A DNA stretch of 64,000 bases from Jejuia algarum (GCA_947495775.1 CANMAQ010000020.1:16441-80440); one strand, 5' to 3'. Positions 35,687 to 44,785 are shown, counted from the first letter of the stretch. Notes: generated by a model not told the origin, from the sequence alone. Numbers and translations: made by a program.

Positions 35687-35977
35687 TTACATATTAGCGT
35701 ATAAATCAATCATCTCACCTTCCGCCAGTTGTACAATTGCTTTTTTAACAGCATTTGTTTTACCATGTTGTATACCAGTTTTTGTGTACTTGGTACTACG
35801 ATCTGGACGGACATTTATAGTACGAACTTTAGCAACAGAAACGCCATAAGCAGCTTCCACTGCTTTTTTAATTTCTACCTTGTTCGCCTTTGTATTCACT
35901 GCGAATGTATAACGGTTTCTTAACTCGCTATCAGCTGTCGCTTTTTCTGTGATTATAGGTTTAATTAAGATACTCAT
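35687..35977 (-). CDS. rplW: 50S ribosomal protein L23
   Basis: A 96-residue L23 at the tunnel exit, the docking site for trigger factor and Ffh. It contains IIKPIITEKATADSELRNRY-like and VNTKANKVEIKKAVEAAYG segments. It lies between rplD (8 bp) and rplB. Confidence 0.97.
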   Translation of the reverse strand: MSILIKPIITEKATADSELRNRYTFAVNTKANKVEIKKAVEAAYGVSVAKVRTINVRPDRSTKYTKTGIQHGKTNAVKKAIVQLAEGEMIDLYANM

Positions 35978-35985
35978 CTCGTTTC

Positions 35986-36615
35986 TTATTTACTTAAGTT
36001 AGATTCTATTCCTTCTAAAGCTCCTTCTAAAAACACGACTTGATTTGCATTTAAAATCTTGTACGTGCTCAATTCTGAGCTTGTTATCACTTCAGAGCCT
36101 TTTAAATTACGTGATGACAAATACACATTGTTATTTGCTTCACCTAATACAAATAAAGACTTCTTGTTTTGTAAATCTAAAGCTTTTAAAACAGCTGTAA
36201 AGTTTTTTGTTTTTGGAGATTCAAAATTAAAATCTTCTAAAACAGTAATTGCTTTTTCACTTGTTTTAATGCTTAAAGCAGATTTACGAGCCAAACGCTT
36301 AACGTTTTTGTTAAGTTTAAGACTATAGTTTCTTGGTCTTGGTCCAAACATACGACCACCACCTTTAAACACACCAGACTTGATACTACCTGCACGTGCA
36401 GTACCAGTACCTTTTTGCTTCTTAATCTTACGCGTAGATCCAGATATCTCTCCTCTTTCTTTAGATTTGTGAGTACCTTGTCTTTGGTTTGCTAAGTATT
36501 GCTTAACATCCAAATATACAGCATGATTATTAGGCTCGATAGCGAACACTTCTTTAGAAAGGTCTACCTTTCTACCTGTGTCTTTTCCGTTTATATCTAA
36601 AACAGCTACTTCCAT
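35986..36615 (-). CDS. rplD: 50S ribosomal protein L4
   Basis: A 209-residue L4. The internal loop that reaches the exit tunnel is present (GEISGSTRKIKKQKGTGTAR, GSIKSGVFKGGGRMFGPRPR). In E. coli L4 also represses the S10 operon through its leader; the structured rplC leader here makes autoregulation plausible but unproven. Its ATG overlaps the rplC stop by one base, so the genes are translationally coupled. Confidence 0.98.
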   Translation of the reverse strand: MEVAVLDINGKDTGRKVDLSKEVFAIEPNNHAVYLDVKQYLANQRQGTHKSKERGEISGSTRKIKKQKGTGTARAGSIKSGVFKGGGRMFGPRPRNYSLKLNKNVKRLARKSALSIKTSEKAITVLEDFNFESPKTKNFTAVLKALDLQNKKSLFVLGEANNNVYLSSRNLKGSEVITSSELSTYKILNANQVVFLEGALEGIESNLSK

Positions 36616-37232
36616 TACTTCTGAATAATTACATAAGCGTTTTTATGTCCAGGCACACACCCTTTCACAACAAGTAAGTTCTTTTCAGCAACCACTTTTA
36701 AAACTCTTAAATTTTGAACTTTCACTTTATCGCCTCCCATTCTTCCGGCCATTTTCATGCCTTTGAATACTCTTGCAGGATAAGATGCAGCTCCAATAGA
36801 ACCTGGCGCTCTTAAACGGTTATGCTGACCGTGAGTCGCTTGACCTACACCACCAAAACCATGACGTTTTACAACACCTTGAAATCCTTTACCTTTTGAC
36901 GTTCCAGAGATATCAACAAACTCACCTTCTGCAAAGTGATCTACAGTGATAGCATCTCCTAATTTGTACTCCTCATCAAAACCTTTAAATTCAACAACCT
37001 TGCGTTTTACAGAAGTACCCGCTTTTTTAGCATGACCTAAGTCTGCTTTTGTAGCGCTTTTTTCTGTCGCGTCATCGAAACCTAACTGAATAGCTTCATA
37101 GCCATCAATTTCTTCAGTTCTGACTTGGGTAACGGTACATGGCCCAGCTTCGATAACTGTACATGGAATGTTCTTTCCATTTTCATCGAAGATGCTGGTC
37201 ATACCGATTTTCTTTCCAATTAACCCAGACAT
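36615..37232 (-). CDS. rplC: 50S ribosomal protein L3
   Basis: A 205-residue L3, an assembly initiator of the 50S. It begins MSGLIGKKIGMTSIFDENGK and contains the signature GTSKGKGFQGVVKRHGFGG, with the Gln/His loop GQATHGQHNRLRAPGSIG. It is the first gene of the S10 transcript here, because rpsJ is separated from it by 2.3 kb. A good promoter (37383-37413) and a three-hairpin leader precede it. Confidence 0.98.
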   Translation of the reverse strand: MSGLIGKKIGMTSIFDENGKNIPCTVIEAGPCTVTQVRTEEIDGYEAIQLGFDDATEKSATKADLGHAKKAGTSVKRKVVEFKGFDEEYKLGDAITVDHFAEGEFVDISGTSKGKGFQGVVKRHGFGGVGQATHGQHNRLRAPGSIGAASYPARVFKGMKMAGRMGGDKVKVQNLRVLKVVAEKNLLVVKGCVPGHKNAYVIIQK

Positions 37233-37274
37233 ATTTATTAATTTAATTAATTATTATTTGTTATTTAAAACTAA

Positions 37275-37371
37275 AAAAAGCTGAAAAATACGCTTCAGCT
37301 TTGAATTGTATTGTTCCGTTTTTCCTTCGCCCACAGCGGAAGGACATGTTATTCTTAGTACCTCTAAGAAT
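37275..37371 (-). promoter_or_regulatory. Structured leader of rplC (S10 operon), possible attenuator
   Basis: Three consecutive hairpins lie on the minus strand between the predicted promoter and the rplC ATG. The first has 8-bp arms at 37351-37358 and 37364-37371. The second is GC-richer (ccttc at 37324-37328 with gaagg at 37339-37343). The third pairs aaagctga (37277-37284) with tcagcttt (37295-37302) and is followed on the minus strand by a run of T, i.e. terminator-like, 42 bp before the ATG. This is the layout of an attenuated ribosomal-protein leader. The third hairpin could instead be the terminator of the upstream lipoprotein gene. Confidence 0.55.
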
Positions 37372-37382
37372 TTTTGTGGCTG

Positions 37383-37413
37383 CAAAAGTAGCTATTTTTA
37401 TCCAATAATCAAA
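37383..37413 (-). promoter_or_regulatory. Bacteroidota-type promoter of the S10 operon
   Basis: On the minus strand TTTG (plus 37410-37413) is followed after exactly 19 bp by TACTTTTG (plus 37383-37390). This matches the -33 TTG / -7 TAnnTTTG consensus of the primary sigma factor in Bacteroidota. Transcription would start near 37376, leaving a leader of about 145 nt before rplC. Confidence 0.75.
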
Positions 37414-37505
37414 ACTATAATTATTTATTTTTTAATGATTTACATATTATGACGTCTTAGCTGCAATACACCTAAAATCAATTAATGTTAATCTCTAAAA
37501 TAGAC

Positions 37506-38831
37506 TTAAAGTATGCTGCAAATATCAGAAGCCTCGTTATTCTCGAAAGTATTTCCATTGTCTTCAAAATTAACCATTGTATCCACAACAATACCACAAC
37601 CTAAAATATTTCTAAATGTAGAATTTGTAACTTTAAGTTTAGGTATGTTTTGAGCCCCTGCAATCACATTATCTACACCTAAACCTGCACTTATAAAATC
37701 TATAATAGGATCACTACCTGCATAGTCTATAATACAATAGTCCATTTCATTAAGTCCACTTTCACTTTGTACAACAAGCCCTTTCCAGTAGCCCTTTTCT
37801 TTTCTAAACCCTGTAAACGTTATTGGAGCAACAGCTGTCCCTATAGCAGAAATTATTCCATCATTCTCAACAGAGTTGAAATCTTGATCGAAAAGTAGTT
37901 GTGTATTGGCTTCAAACTCGAAAACGGCACCTGGACGCAATGTTAACTTGGCCCTAATTTCTACAGAAGAACTTATATAGTATTTAGAGCCATCTCTAAA
38001 ACTAGGCCAAATCGCGTCATTTTCTAGGTAATTACAACAGGTCCCTACAATTTCAACGCCATTATACCCATTACCTCCTGTATACATAGAATCTGCATCA
38101 AGATTTTCAACTTGTCTTACACCTACTATAACTGCAGCATTAGCATTTCTTTCAAAAATATTAGTATTGAAAGCTCTTAATAAGGAGTTATTCTCTACAA
38201 TCAGGCCATAACCATCATTAGACCTTATAACAGCATTCGTTAATTTTAAGCTTGAAAAAAAGCCTCCAGACCTTGAATGTAAAACAATAGCGCCTTTCTG
38301 ATTGCCTTTAATATCAGAATTAAAATCACTACCTGCATATTCTACAATAACATTAGAAAGTTCGTTGCGAACATCATTTGTTTCGATAGTGATGCCTTTC
38401 CAATAGCCTGGTGTCTTTTCTAAACCTGTGAAAATAATTTTATGTTCGATATCATTAGCCCCAAACCCTGCTAAGCCTATGGCTGAAATAACACCTTCAT
38501 GAATGATCCCATCTACATTAAAACCTGCATTGGCTTCAAATGCGATAACAACGCCTGGTGCTATGGTCAATACATCTTGGATAGCAACACATCCTCGTAC
38601 AATATAATCTACCGCTCCAACTTCGTCTACAATATTTTCTAAAGTCGTTGCGGTTTCAATAGTGTTTTCAATAAGTTGCGGACGCATGGCCTCCTCTTCC
38701 GTCTCTGTATCTGTTTCTGTTTCTGTTTCCATCTCTGGCATTGTAACGGCGTCATCATCACCGCCACTGCAAGCGACACCTAATGTCAAAATAGCTATTC
38801 CTAATACTGTGAGTTGTTTTAAATTTTTCAT
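37506..38831 (-). CDS. Surface-type lipoprotein with duplicated right-handed beta-helix domain
   Basis: A 441-residue protein. It has a signal peptide with lipobox GVAC (Cys21), followed by SGGDDD, the acidic signature of lipoproteins exported to the surface in Bacteroidota, then a Glu/Thr stutter (METETETDTETEEE). The body consists of two homologous halves (about 75-270 and 290-441) sharing ISAIG, FTGxxKxxGYWKGxxxxS/T and DYAGSD/EYAGSD motifs, the pattern of a parallel beta-helix. Its function is unknown; carbohydrate or adhesion roles are common for such folds. The ATG at 38831 was preferred over an upstream start that adds 22 unlikely residues. It is inserted between rpsJ and rplC, which is unusual. 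Confidence 0.85.
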   Translation of the reverse strand: MKNLKQLTVLGIAILTLGVACSGGDDDAVTMPEMETETETDTETEEEAMRPQLIENTIETATTLENIVDEVGAVDYIVRGCVAIQDVLTIAPGVVIAFEANAGFNVDGIIHEGVISAIGLAGFGANDIEHKIIFTGLEKTPGYWKGITIETNDVRNELSNVIVEYAGSDFNSDIKGNQKGAIVLHSRSGGFFSSLKLTNAVIRSNDGYGLIVENNSLLRAFNTNIFERNANAAVIVGVRQVENLDADSMYTGGNGYNGVEIVGTCCNYLENDAIWPSFRDGSKYYISSSVEIRAKLTLRPGAVFEFEANTQLLFDQDFNSVENDGIISAIGTAVAPITFTGFRKEKGYWKGLVVQSESGLNEMDYCIIDYAGSDPIIDFISAGLGVDNVIAGAQNIPKLKVTNSTFRNILGCGIVVDTMVNFEDNGNTFENNEASDICSIL

Positions 38832-39531
38832 TGTGTCTTTAATTTTAAGTCGTCTTTTTATTTTAGTAGAAATGACATTACCACATAGTGGCAACACAGC
38901 TCTAGTTTATTTAACACTTAATACTAAAGACATCTTAAAGGTTAACACAGTCTTCCTTTTAATACATAAAAAAAACACATTCGCTTAATGCTCTTTTTAA
39001 AATAAACAGTAACGTTTATGTTTTTATTTTATCCTTACCGTTCTTAGAGCATTGACAACAGCATTTCTATTTTTAATACGTTAATCATACGGTGCCATGA
39101 TTTAAATTGAATAACATACACTTTAAATACTTTAAAGCGTTGTCTATAACAAGCCCATGAATGGCTTGAAAAATAGTTTTGTTCTGGTGTAGCGATTTAA
39201 AATGATCTCCTGTAAGATTCATGACAATACGATTCACCTAGTGTATTTTAGAGACTAATCGTATAAATTATAGTCAACTCGATAGAGCTTATAGCTTTTA
39301 TGCAAGATAAAACAGCACCACAAGATTTAGGACACCACAACTACTAACGTTAAAATTTACTGAATGCACTCAAAAAAAGTGCCACTATGAATTTCTATTT
39401 ATGAAGATAAACGAATGTCCTATTTATAAACAAAAAAGCTTTTTTCATCTTCTAATTTTCAAAACAGATCATAAAAAAAAGGCTATCTAAAATAGACAGC
39501 CTTTTTAATATACATTAATGTTTAATAAACA
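38832..39531. other. Intergenic region between rpsJ and the beta-helix lipoprotein gene
   Basis: About 700 bp with no credible ORF. It contains the rpsJ terminator at its right end (39476-39506) and must hold the promoter of the lipoprotein gene, though no consensus promoter was found. A short stem caagcc/ggcttg lies near 39150-39168. Confidence 0.5.
39476..39506 (-). terminator. Terminator after rpsJ (end of the str operon)
   Basis: A hairpin of aaaaaggct-a-tct with aga-c-agccttttt (one internal mismatch). On the minus strand it carries a T-run, 26 bp past the rpsJ stop. It separates the rpsL-rpsG-fusA-rpsJ transcript from what follows. Confidence 0.82.
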
Positions 39532-39837
39532 TTACACTTTTATTTCTACTTCAACACCACTTGGCAATTCAAGCTTCATTAACGCATCAATGGTTTTTGA
39601 TGACGACGAGTAAATATCTAATAATCTCTTGTAAGAGCTTAATTGAAATTGTTCTCTAGATTTCTTGTTTACGTGCGGTGAACGTAATACAGTGAAAATT
39701 TTCTTGTGTGTTGGTAACGGAATTGGTCCAGTTACAACAGCACCAGTACTCTTTACTGTTTTTACAATCTTATCAGCAGACTTATCTACTAAGCTATGAT
39801 CGTAAGACTTTAATTTTATTCTGATTTTTTGACTCAT
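39532..39837 (-). CDS. rpsJ: 30S ribosomal protein S10
   Basis: A 101-residue S10, also known as transcription factor NusE. It starts MSQKIRIKLKSYDHSLVD and carries PIPLPTHKKIFTVLRSPHV. In most bacteria it heads the S10 operon directly before rplC; here it ends the str operon, 11 bp after fusA, and is closed by a terminator. Confidence 0.98.
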   Translation of the reverse strand: MSQKIRIKLKSYDHSLVDKSADKIVKTVKSTGAVVTGPIPLPTHKKIFTVLRSPHVNKKSREQFQLSSYKRLLDIYSSSSKTIDALMKLELPSGVEVEIKV

Positions 39838-39848
39838 TTTCTTAACTT

Positions 39849-41975
39849 TTAAGATTGCTCTCCTTTAGCTGCTTTGATCACTTCTTCTGATATGTTAGAA
39901 GGTGTTTCAGCATAATGTGAAAATTCCATTGTTGATGTTGCACGACCCGAAGACAATGTTCTTAATGTAGTTACATATCCAAACATTTCAGATAATGGTA
40001 CAGTAGCTTTTACAGTTTTTGCACCTGCTCTATCTCCCATATCACTTACTTGCCCTCTTCTTCTATTCAAGTCACCTACAATATCTCCCATGTTTTCTTC
40101 AGGTGTAATCACCTCAAGCTTCATGATTGGCTCCATTATAACTGCCTTTGCTGCTTTCGCACACGCTTTAAATCCTAATTTAGCGGCTAATTCGAAAGAT
40201 AATTGATCCGAATCCACATCATGGTAAGATCCATCTTTCAAAGTCACTTTCATAGCATCAATTTCGTATCCTGCTAAAGGCCCATTAACCATTGCCATTT
40301 TAAATCCTTTTTCAATAGAAGGGATAAATTCCTTAGGAACGTTACCACCTTTAATGATAGATTCAAACTGTAATCCTACTTGTCCTTCTTCAGCCGGCTC
40401 TACTGTAAATACAATATCGGCAAACTTACCACGACCACCAGATTGTTTCTTATAAACTTCTCTATGGTTAGCAGCTTGTGTAATCGCTTCTTTGTACTCT
40501 ACTTGTGGTTGTCCTTGGTTAACTTCAACCTTAAACTCACGCTTTAAACGGTCTACAATTACATCTAAGTGAAGCTCACCCATACCTGAAATAATAGTTT
40601 GTCCTGAAGCTTCGTCTGAACGTACTGTAAATGTAGGATCTTCTTCAGCTAATTTAGCTAAGCCCATTCCTAATTTATCTACATCTGCTTTAGTCTTAGG
40701 TTCTACCGCGATACCAATTACTGGATCTGGGAAGTCCATAGATTCTAAGATGATAGGACTCTTTTCTGCTGATAACGTATCACCTGTTTTGATAGATTTA
40801 AATCCAACAGCTGCTCCGATATCTCCTGCTTCGATAAAATCGATTGCATTTTGCTTATTCGCATGCATTTGGTAGATACGAGAAATACGTTCTTTTTTAC
40901 CTGAACGGTTATTCAAGACATAAGATCCTGCATCTAAACGTCCTGAATACGCTCTAAAGAATGCTAAACGCCCTACGAAAGGATCGGTAGCAATTTTAAA
41001 TGCTAATGCTGCAAATGGTTCTTTAACATCTGGCTTACGTATAATTTCTTCTCCAGAGTTTGGATCTGTACCTACAATACCATCTTTATCTGTTGGTGAA
41101 GGTAAATAACGACATACAGCGTCTAATAAGAACTGTACCCCTTTATTTTTAAAGGCAGAACCACAAATCATAGGGATGATAGCCATATCCATTACAGCAG
41201 CTCTAAGTGCAGCATGCACTTCTTCTTCTGTAATAGAGTCTTCATCTTCCATGAATTTCTCTAATAGGTTTTCGTCGTAACTTGCAACCTCTTCTATCAA
41301 CAAAGCTCTGTATTTACGTGCTTCGTCTTTCATATCTTCTGGAATATCGATCACATCAAAAGTTGCCCCTTGTGTTTCGTCATGCCATACGATAGCTCTG
41401 TTTTTTACTAAATCGATAATACCTTTAAAATCCATCTCGTCCCCAATGTTCAATACAATAGGTACAGCGTTAGACTTTAACATATCTTTTACTTGTTGAC
41501 AAACACCTAAAAAGTTAGAGCCTTGACGGTCCATTTTATTAACGAAACCGATACGTGGCACTTTATAGTTGTCTGCAAGTCTCCAGTTTGTTTCCGATTG
41601 TGGCTCAACACCATCAACGGCACTAAACAAGAATACTAATCCATCTAATACACGTAAAGAACGGTTTACTTCTACCGTAAAATCTACGTGACCTGGAGTA
41701 TCAATAATATTGAAGTGGTATCCTTTTGTATCTGGAGTTGCTTCCCCATTTTCTATTGGGAATTTCCATTCACAGGTTGTTGCTGCAGAAGTAATTGTAA
41801 TACCTCTTTCTTGCTCTTGCTCCATCCAGTCCATTGTCGCAGCACCATCATGTACTTCTCCAATTTTGTGTGAAACTCCTGTATAATACAGAATACGTTC
41901 TGTTGTCGTGGTCTTTCCTGCATCAATGTGTGCAGCAATACCAATATTTCTAGTGAATTTTAAATCTCTTGCCAT
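39849..41975 (-). CDS. fusA: Translation elongation factor G
   Basis: A 708-residue EF-G that drives translocation on the ribosome using GTP. The G domain has AHIDAGKTTTTERILYYTG, the DTPGHVDF motif and NKMDRQG. Domains II-V follow, including FADIVFTVEPAEEGQVG and the C-terminal GYVTTLRTLSSGRATSTMEF. Length and domain order are normal. It lies between rpsG (3 bp) and rpsJ (11 bp). Confidence 0.98.
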   Translation of the reverse strand: MARDLKFTRNIGIAAHIDAGKTTTTERILYYTGVSHKIGEVHDGAATMDWMEQEQERGITITSAATTCEWKFPIENGEATPDTKGYHFNIIDTPGHVDFTVEVNRSLRVLDGLVFLFSAVDGVEPQSETNWRLADNYKVPRIGFVNKMDRQGSNFLGVCQQVKDMLKSNAVPIVLNIGDEMDFKGIIDLVKNRAIVWHDETQGATFDVIDIPEDMKDEARKYRALLIEEVASYDENLLEKFMEDEDSITEEEVHAALRAAVMDMAIIPMICGSAFKNKGVQFLLDAVCRYLPSPTDKDGIVGTDPNSGEEIIRKPDVKEPFAALAFKIATDPFVGRLAFFRAYSGRLDAGSYVLNNRSGKKERISRIYQMHANKQNAIDFIEAGDIGAAVGFKSIKTGDTLSAEKSPIILESMDFPDPVIGIAVEPKTKADVDKLGMGLAKLAEEDPTFTVRSDEASGQTIISGMGELHLDVIVDRLKREFKVEVNQGQPQVEYKEAITQAANHREVYKKQSGGRGKFADIVFTVEPAEEGQVGLQFESIIKGGNVPKEFIPSIEKGFKMAMVNGPLAGYEIDAMKVTLKDGSYHDVDSDQLSFELAAKLGFKACAKAAKAVIMEPIMKLEVITPEENMGDIVGDLNRRRGQVSDMGDRAGAKTVKATVPLSEMFGYVTTLRTLSSGRATSTMEFSHYAETPSNISEEVIKAAKGEQS

Positions 41976-41978
41976 GTC

Positions 41979-42455
41979 TTAAAATCTAAAGTGAGAGAAT
42001 GCTTTGTTCGCTTCCGCCATTTTATGCGTATCTACTCTTTTCTTAACCGCTGCGCCTTCTTCTTTAGCTGCTGCTAAAACTTCAGAGGCTAAACGCTGTG
42101 CCATAGATTTTTCATTACGCTTTCTTGCATAACCAATTAACCATTTCATGGCTGTTGAAATTTTTCTGTCTGGACGAATTTGCATTGGAATTTGGAATGT
42201 TGCTCCACCAACACGACGGCTACGTACTTCTACGTGAGGCATTACATTAGATAATGCATCTTTCCAGATTTCTAATGCCGTTTTCTCTTCGTCAGTTTTC
42301 TTTTCTTCTACAATATCAATAGCATCATAGAATACTTTAAAAGCCACAGACTTCTTACCGTCCCACATCATGTTATTCACAAAACGTGTCACCAATTGAT
42401 CGTTAAATCTTGGATCTGGTAAAAGTGGTCTTTTTTTCGCTGCTCTTTTTCTCAT
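41979..42455 (-). CDS. rpsG: 30S ribosomal protein S7
   Basis: A 158-residue S7, which organises the 30S head and contacts E-site tRNA. It begins MRKRAAKKRPLLPDPRFNDQ and includes EVRSRRVGGATFQIPMQIRP and KMAEANKAFSHFRF at the end. S7 represses the str operon in E. coli; nothing in the 82-bp rpsL-rpsG spacer clearly indicates a target. Confidence 0.98.
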   Translation of the reverse strand: MRKRAAKKRPLLPDPRFNDQLVTRFVNNMMWDGKKSVAFKVFYDAIDIVEEKKTDEEKTALEIWKDALSNVMPHVEVRSRRVGGATFQIPMQIRPDRKISTAMKWLIGYARKRNEKSMAQRLASEVLAAAKEEGAAVKKRVDTHKMAEANKAFSHFRF

Positions 42456-42537
42456 GTCTTCTGTTAAGTTTTGTTATTAGTTTTAGGTTATAAATTACAG
42501 AGTACTGTTTTTTAACCTTTAACTTCTAACTTTAATG

Positions 42538-42912
42538 TTACTTTTTAGGGCGTTTTGCACCGTACTTAGATCTACGTTGGGTTCTTCCAGCAACACCTGC
42601 TGTATCTAAAGCCCCACGAACAACGTGATATCTAACACCTGGTAAATCTTTTACCCTTCCACCTCTAACCAATACTATCGAGTGCTCTTGTAGATTGTGA
42701 CCTTCTCCACCGATGTATGCATTAACCTCGTTACCGTTTGTTAAACGTACCCTTGCTACCTTACGCATTGCTGAGTTTGGTTTTTTAGGAGTCGTCGTGT
42801 AAACACGAGTACACACACCACGTCTTTGCGGACAAGAATCTAAAGCAGCCGATTTACTCTTCTTGGTTATTTTGGCTCTTCCTTTTCTTACTAATTGTGA
42901 AATTGTTGGCAT
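42538..42912 (-). CDS. rpsL: 30S ribosomal protein S12
   Basis: A 124-residue S12 in the decoding centre. It contains TTPKKPNSAMRKVARVRLTN and VRGGRVKDLPGVRYHVVRG. The lysines at the two positions where substitutions give streptomycin resistance in E. coli (K42/K43 region and K87/K88 region) are unchanged. It is the first gene of the str operon, behind a consensus promoter at 42956-42986. Confidence 0.98.
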   Translation of the reverse strand: MPTISQLVRKGRAKITKKSKSAALDSCPQRRGVCTRVYTTTPKKPNSAMRKVARVRLTNGNEVNAYIGGEGHNLQEHSIVLVRGGRVKDLPGVRYHVVRGALDTAGVAGRTQRRSKYGAKRPKK

Positions 42913-42955
42913 ATATATTACTATAAAAATTTATTATCCTCTTCTTAGAGGGCTG

Positions 42956-42986
42956 CAAATGTAGAAATTATAATTAATTTTTCAAA
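42956..42986 (-). promoter_or_regulatory. Bacteroidota-type promoter of the str operon (rpsL)
   Basis: On the minus strand TTTG (plus 42983-42986) is followed after 19 bp by TACATTTG (plus 42956-42963). Both the boxes and the spacing match the promoter in front of rplC, which supports both calls. The expected start is about 35-40 bp before the rpsL ATG. Confidence 0.75.
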
Positions 42987-43023
42987 CCGTAATTCATTAA
43001 TTTTCAGAAGAATTTAAATTTTT

Positions 43024-43055
43024 AAAAAGCAGTTATATAATTATCACTGCTTTTT
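43024..43055. terminator. Terminator-like hairpin between divergent rpsL and the Omp85-family gene
   Basis: A 10-bp stem aaaaagcagt (43024-43033) / actgcttttt (43046-43055) with T-runs on both strands. It lies upstream of both divergent genes. It may insulate the two promoters or act in the leader of the Omp85-family gene, whose ATG is 36 bp downstream. Confidence 0.55.
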
Positions 43056-43090
43056 CCGTTAGATTTACACTAAATTTCACTTAAGTCTTA

Positions 43091-44785
43091 ATGCGTAACT
43101 CTTTATTTTTTATTGGCGTCACTCTTCTTTTGCTATCATGCCACGCATTTGGACAAGATTTAAAACTCTCAATTACAGGCTTAAACGCTAAAGAAACTAA
43201 AACTATAGACTCTATTGGTTATCTTAAAACTCATAATGATTACCGTTCTATAACCACTACAACAGATTCTTTACAACGACAACTGCATAGATTTGGATAT
43301 ATTGAAAGCAAATTACTGGGTATAGAAAAACGTACAGACTCTACGTTTACAGCTCAGATTCATCTCAAAACTAAATTCAATACGATAACAATTTATTACA
43401 ATGATACTCGAATAGACAAAGCACTTATAAGCGCAGTTTCAGATCAAATTACAGATACTTATTTTACGATTCCCTTATCCACATTAGAATATGCTCTTAA
43501 TTTTTTAAATTCAGAATTTGCAAATAAAGGCCGTCCTTTTTCGAAACTAAAATTAACAGACGTTAAAAAAAATAGCGCTACGACATTAACAGGCCATTTA
43601 ACTCTTATCGCCAAAGAAAAACAACGAATTATAAATGCTATAACGGTTAAAGGTTACGAAAAGTTCCCTAAATCGTACCTCAAACACTATCTTAAACTTA
43701 AACCAAAGCAACCTTTTAATCTCGCTGTTATTAAAAACAAAACAGCGCAACTGGCCAATCTTAGGTTCGCCAATCAGATAAAACCTGCCGAAGTGCTGTT
43801 TAAAAAAGATTCCACAACCTTGTACCTATATATAGGTAAATCTAAAAGCAATACGTTTGATGGTTTTTTAGGTTTTGGGACTAACGAAGACACCAATAGT
43901 ATTGAATTTGATGGTTTTTTAAATCTAAAATTAACCAACAACCTTAATTTTGGCGAATCGTTCAGTCTATTATATAAGAGCGACGAAAATGACCAAGAAA
44001 CATTCGATATTAGCGTTGATCTGCCTTATCTCTTCAATACCCCTATTGGCTTAGATTTAAATTTAAGACTTTTTAGAAGAGATTCTTCTTTTAGCACCGT
44101 AGATCAAAAAGCAAAGATAAATTACCAAATCAATGCCTTGCACAAAGTGTCTACAGGTATTTCTACAATTGTATCTACAAACTTACAGTCTGAAAATATA
44201 CTTAGTACCTTAGAAGATTATACCTCTAATTATTTTACGCTAGGTTACGAATTCTTAAAACCTAGTTATTACGACCAATTGTTTCCTGTAAAGTCTAATT
44301 TTTACATAGAATCGAATTTTGGAAATAGAAAAACGACGAACACCAAAGTGCAACAAACATTATTACGCCTTAAAGCATTTCACAACTTTAGCTTTGGAAA
44401 AAAAAATGGCCTCTATTTAAATGCAGATGCAGGGCAGCTTATCTCTGATACTTTTTTTGAAAACGAATTACTTCGTTTTGGGGGTATTAATTCTATAAGG
44501 GGATTTGAAGAAAATAGTTTGTTTGCCTCTTTGTTTGGCGTTTTTAATACTGAATATAGATTTCGAGTTAGCAATTCTATATATATACATTCCATTACTG
44601 ATGTCGCTTATTTTGAGAATCAAATTTCAGACACTAAAGAAAAACTCTTTGGTTACGGCTTTGGATTTGGGATTCTAACAAAATCGGGGTTATTAAAGTT
44701 TAACTACGCTAATGGCAAAAATGAAAACCAACGATTTCAACTCTCCAATTCTAAAATACATGTAAGTTTGATTGCAAATTTCTAA
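43091..44785 (+). CDS. Omp85/BamA-TamA family outer-membrane barrel protein
   Basis: A 564-residue protein. It has a signal peptide (MRNSLFFIGVTLLLLSCHAF), then periplasmic POTRA-like segments (about 85-240, e.g. INAITVKGYEKFPKSYLKHY) and a C-terminal barrel. The Omp85 hallmark GGINSIRGFEENSLFA (about residue 464-480) is the L6 loop motif (R-G-F/Y), and the C-terminus ends in Phe as barrel proteins do. At 564 residues with one or two POTRA-like units it is shorter than BamA, so it is more like a TamA/patatin-associated or specialised paralogue. Its function (protein or lipid insertion) is inferred. The SusC gene begins 116 bp downstream. Confidence 0.85.
   Translation: MRNSLFFIGVTLLLLSCHAFGQDLKLSITGLNAKETKTIDSIGYLKTHNDYRSITTTTDSLQRQLHRFGYIESKLLGIEKRTDSTFTAQIHLKTKFNTITIYYNDTRIDKALISAVSDQITDTYFTIPLSTLEYALNFLNSEFANKGRPFSKLKLTDVKKNSATTLTGHLTLIAKEKQRIINAITVKGYEKFPKSYLKHYLKLKPKQPFNLAVIKNKTAQLANLRFANQIKPAEVLFKKDSTTLYLYIGKSKSNTFDGFLGFGTNEDTNSIEFDGFLNLKLTNNLNFGESFSLLYKSDENDQETFDISVDLPYLFNTPIGLDLNLRLFRRDSSFSTVDQKAKINYQINALHKVSTGISTIVSTNLQSENILSTLEDYTSNYFTLGYEFLKPSYYDQLFPVKSNFYIESNFGNRKTTNTKVQQTLLRLKAFHNFSFGKKNGLYLNADAGQLISDTFFENELLRFGGINSIRGFEENSLFASLFGVFNTEYRFRVSNSIYIHSITDVAYFENQISDTKEKLFGYGFGFGILTKSGLLKFNYANGKNENQRFQLSNSKIHVSLIANF

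Noticed and set aside
38662..38988. 108-codon plus-strand frame with Ser/Val repeats
   Set aside because: It is the antisense reading of the lipoprotein signal and Glu/Thr repeat; no independent coding signal.
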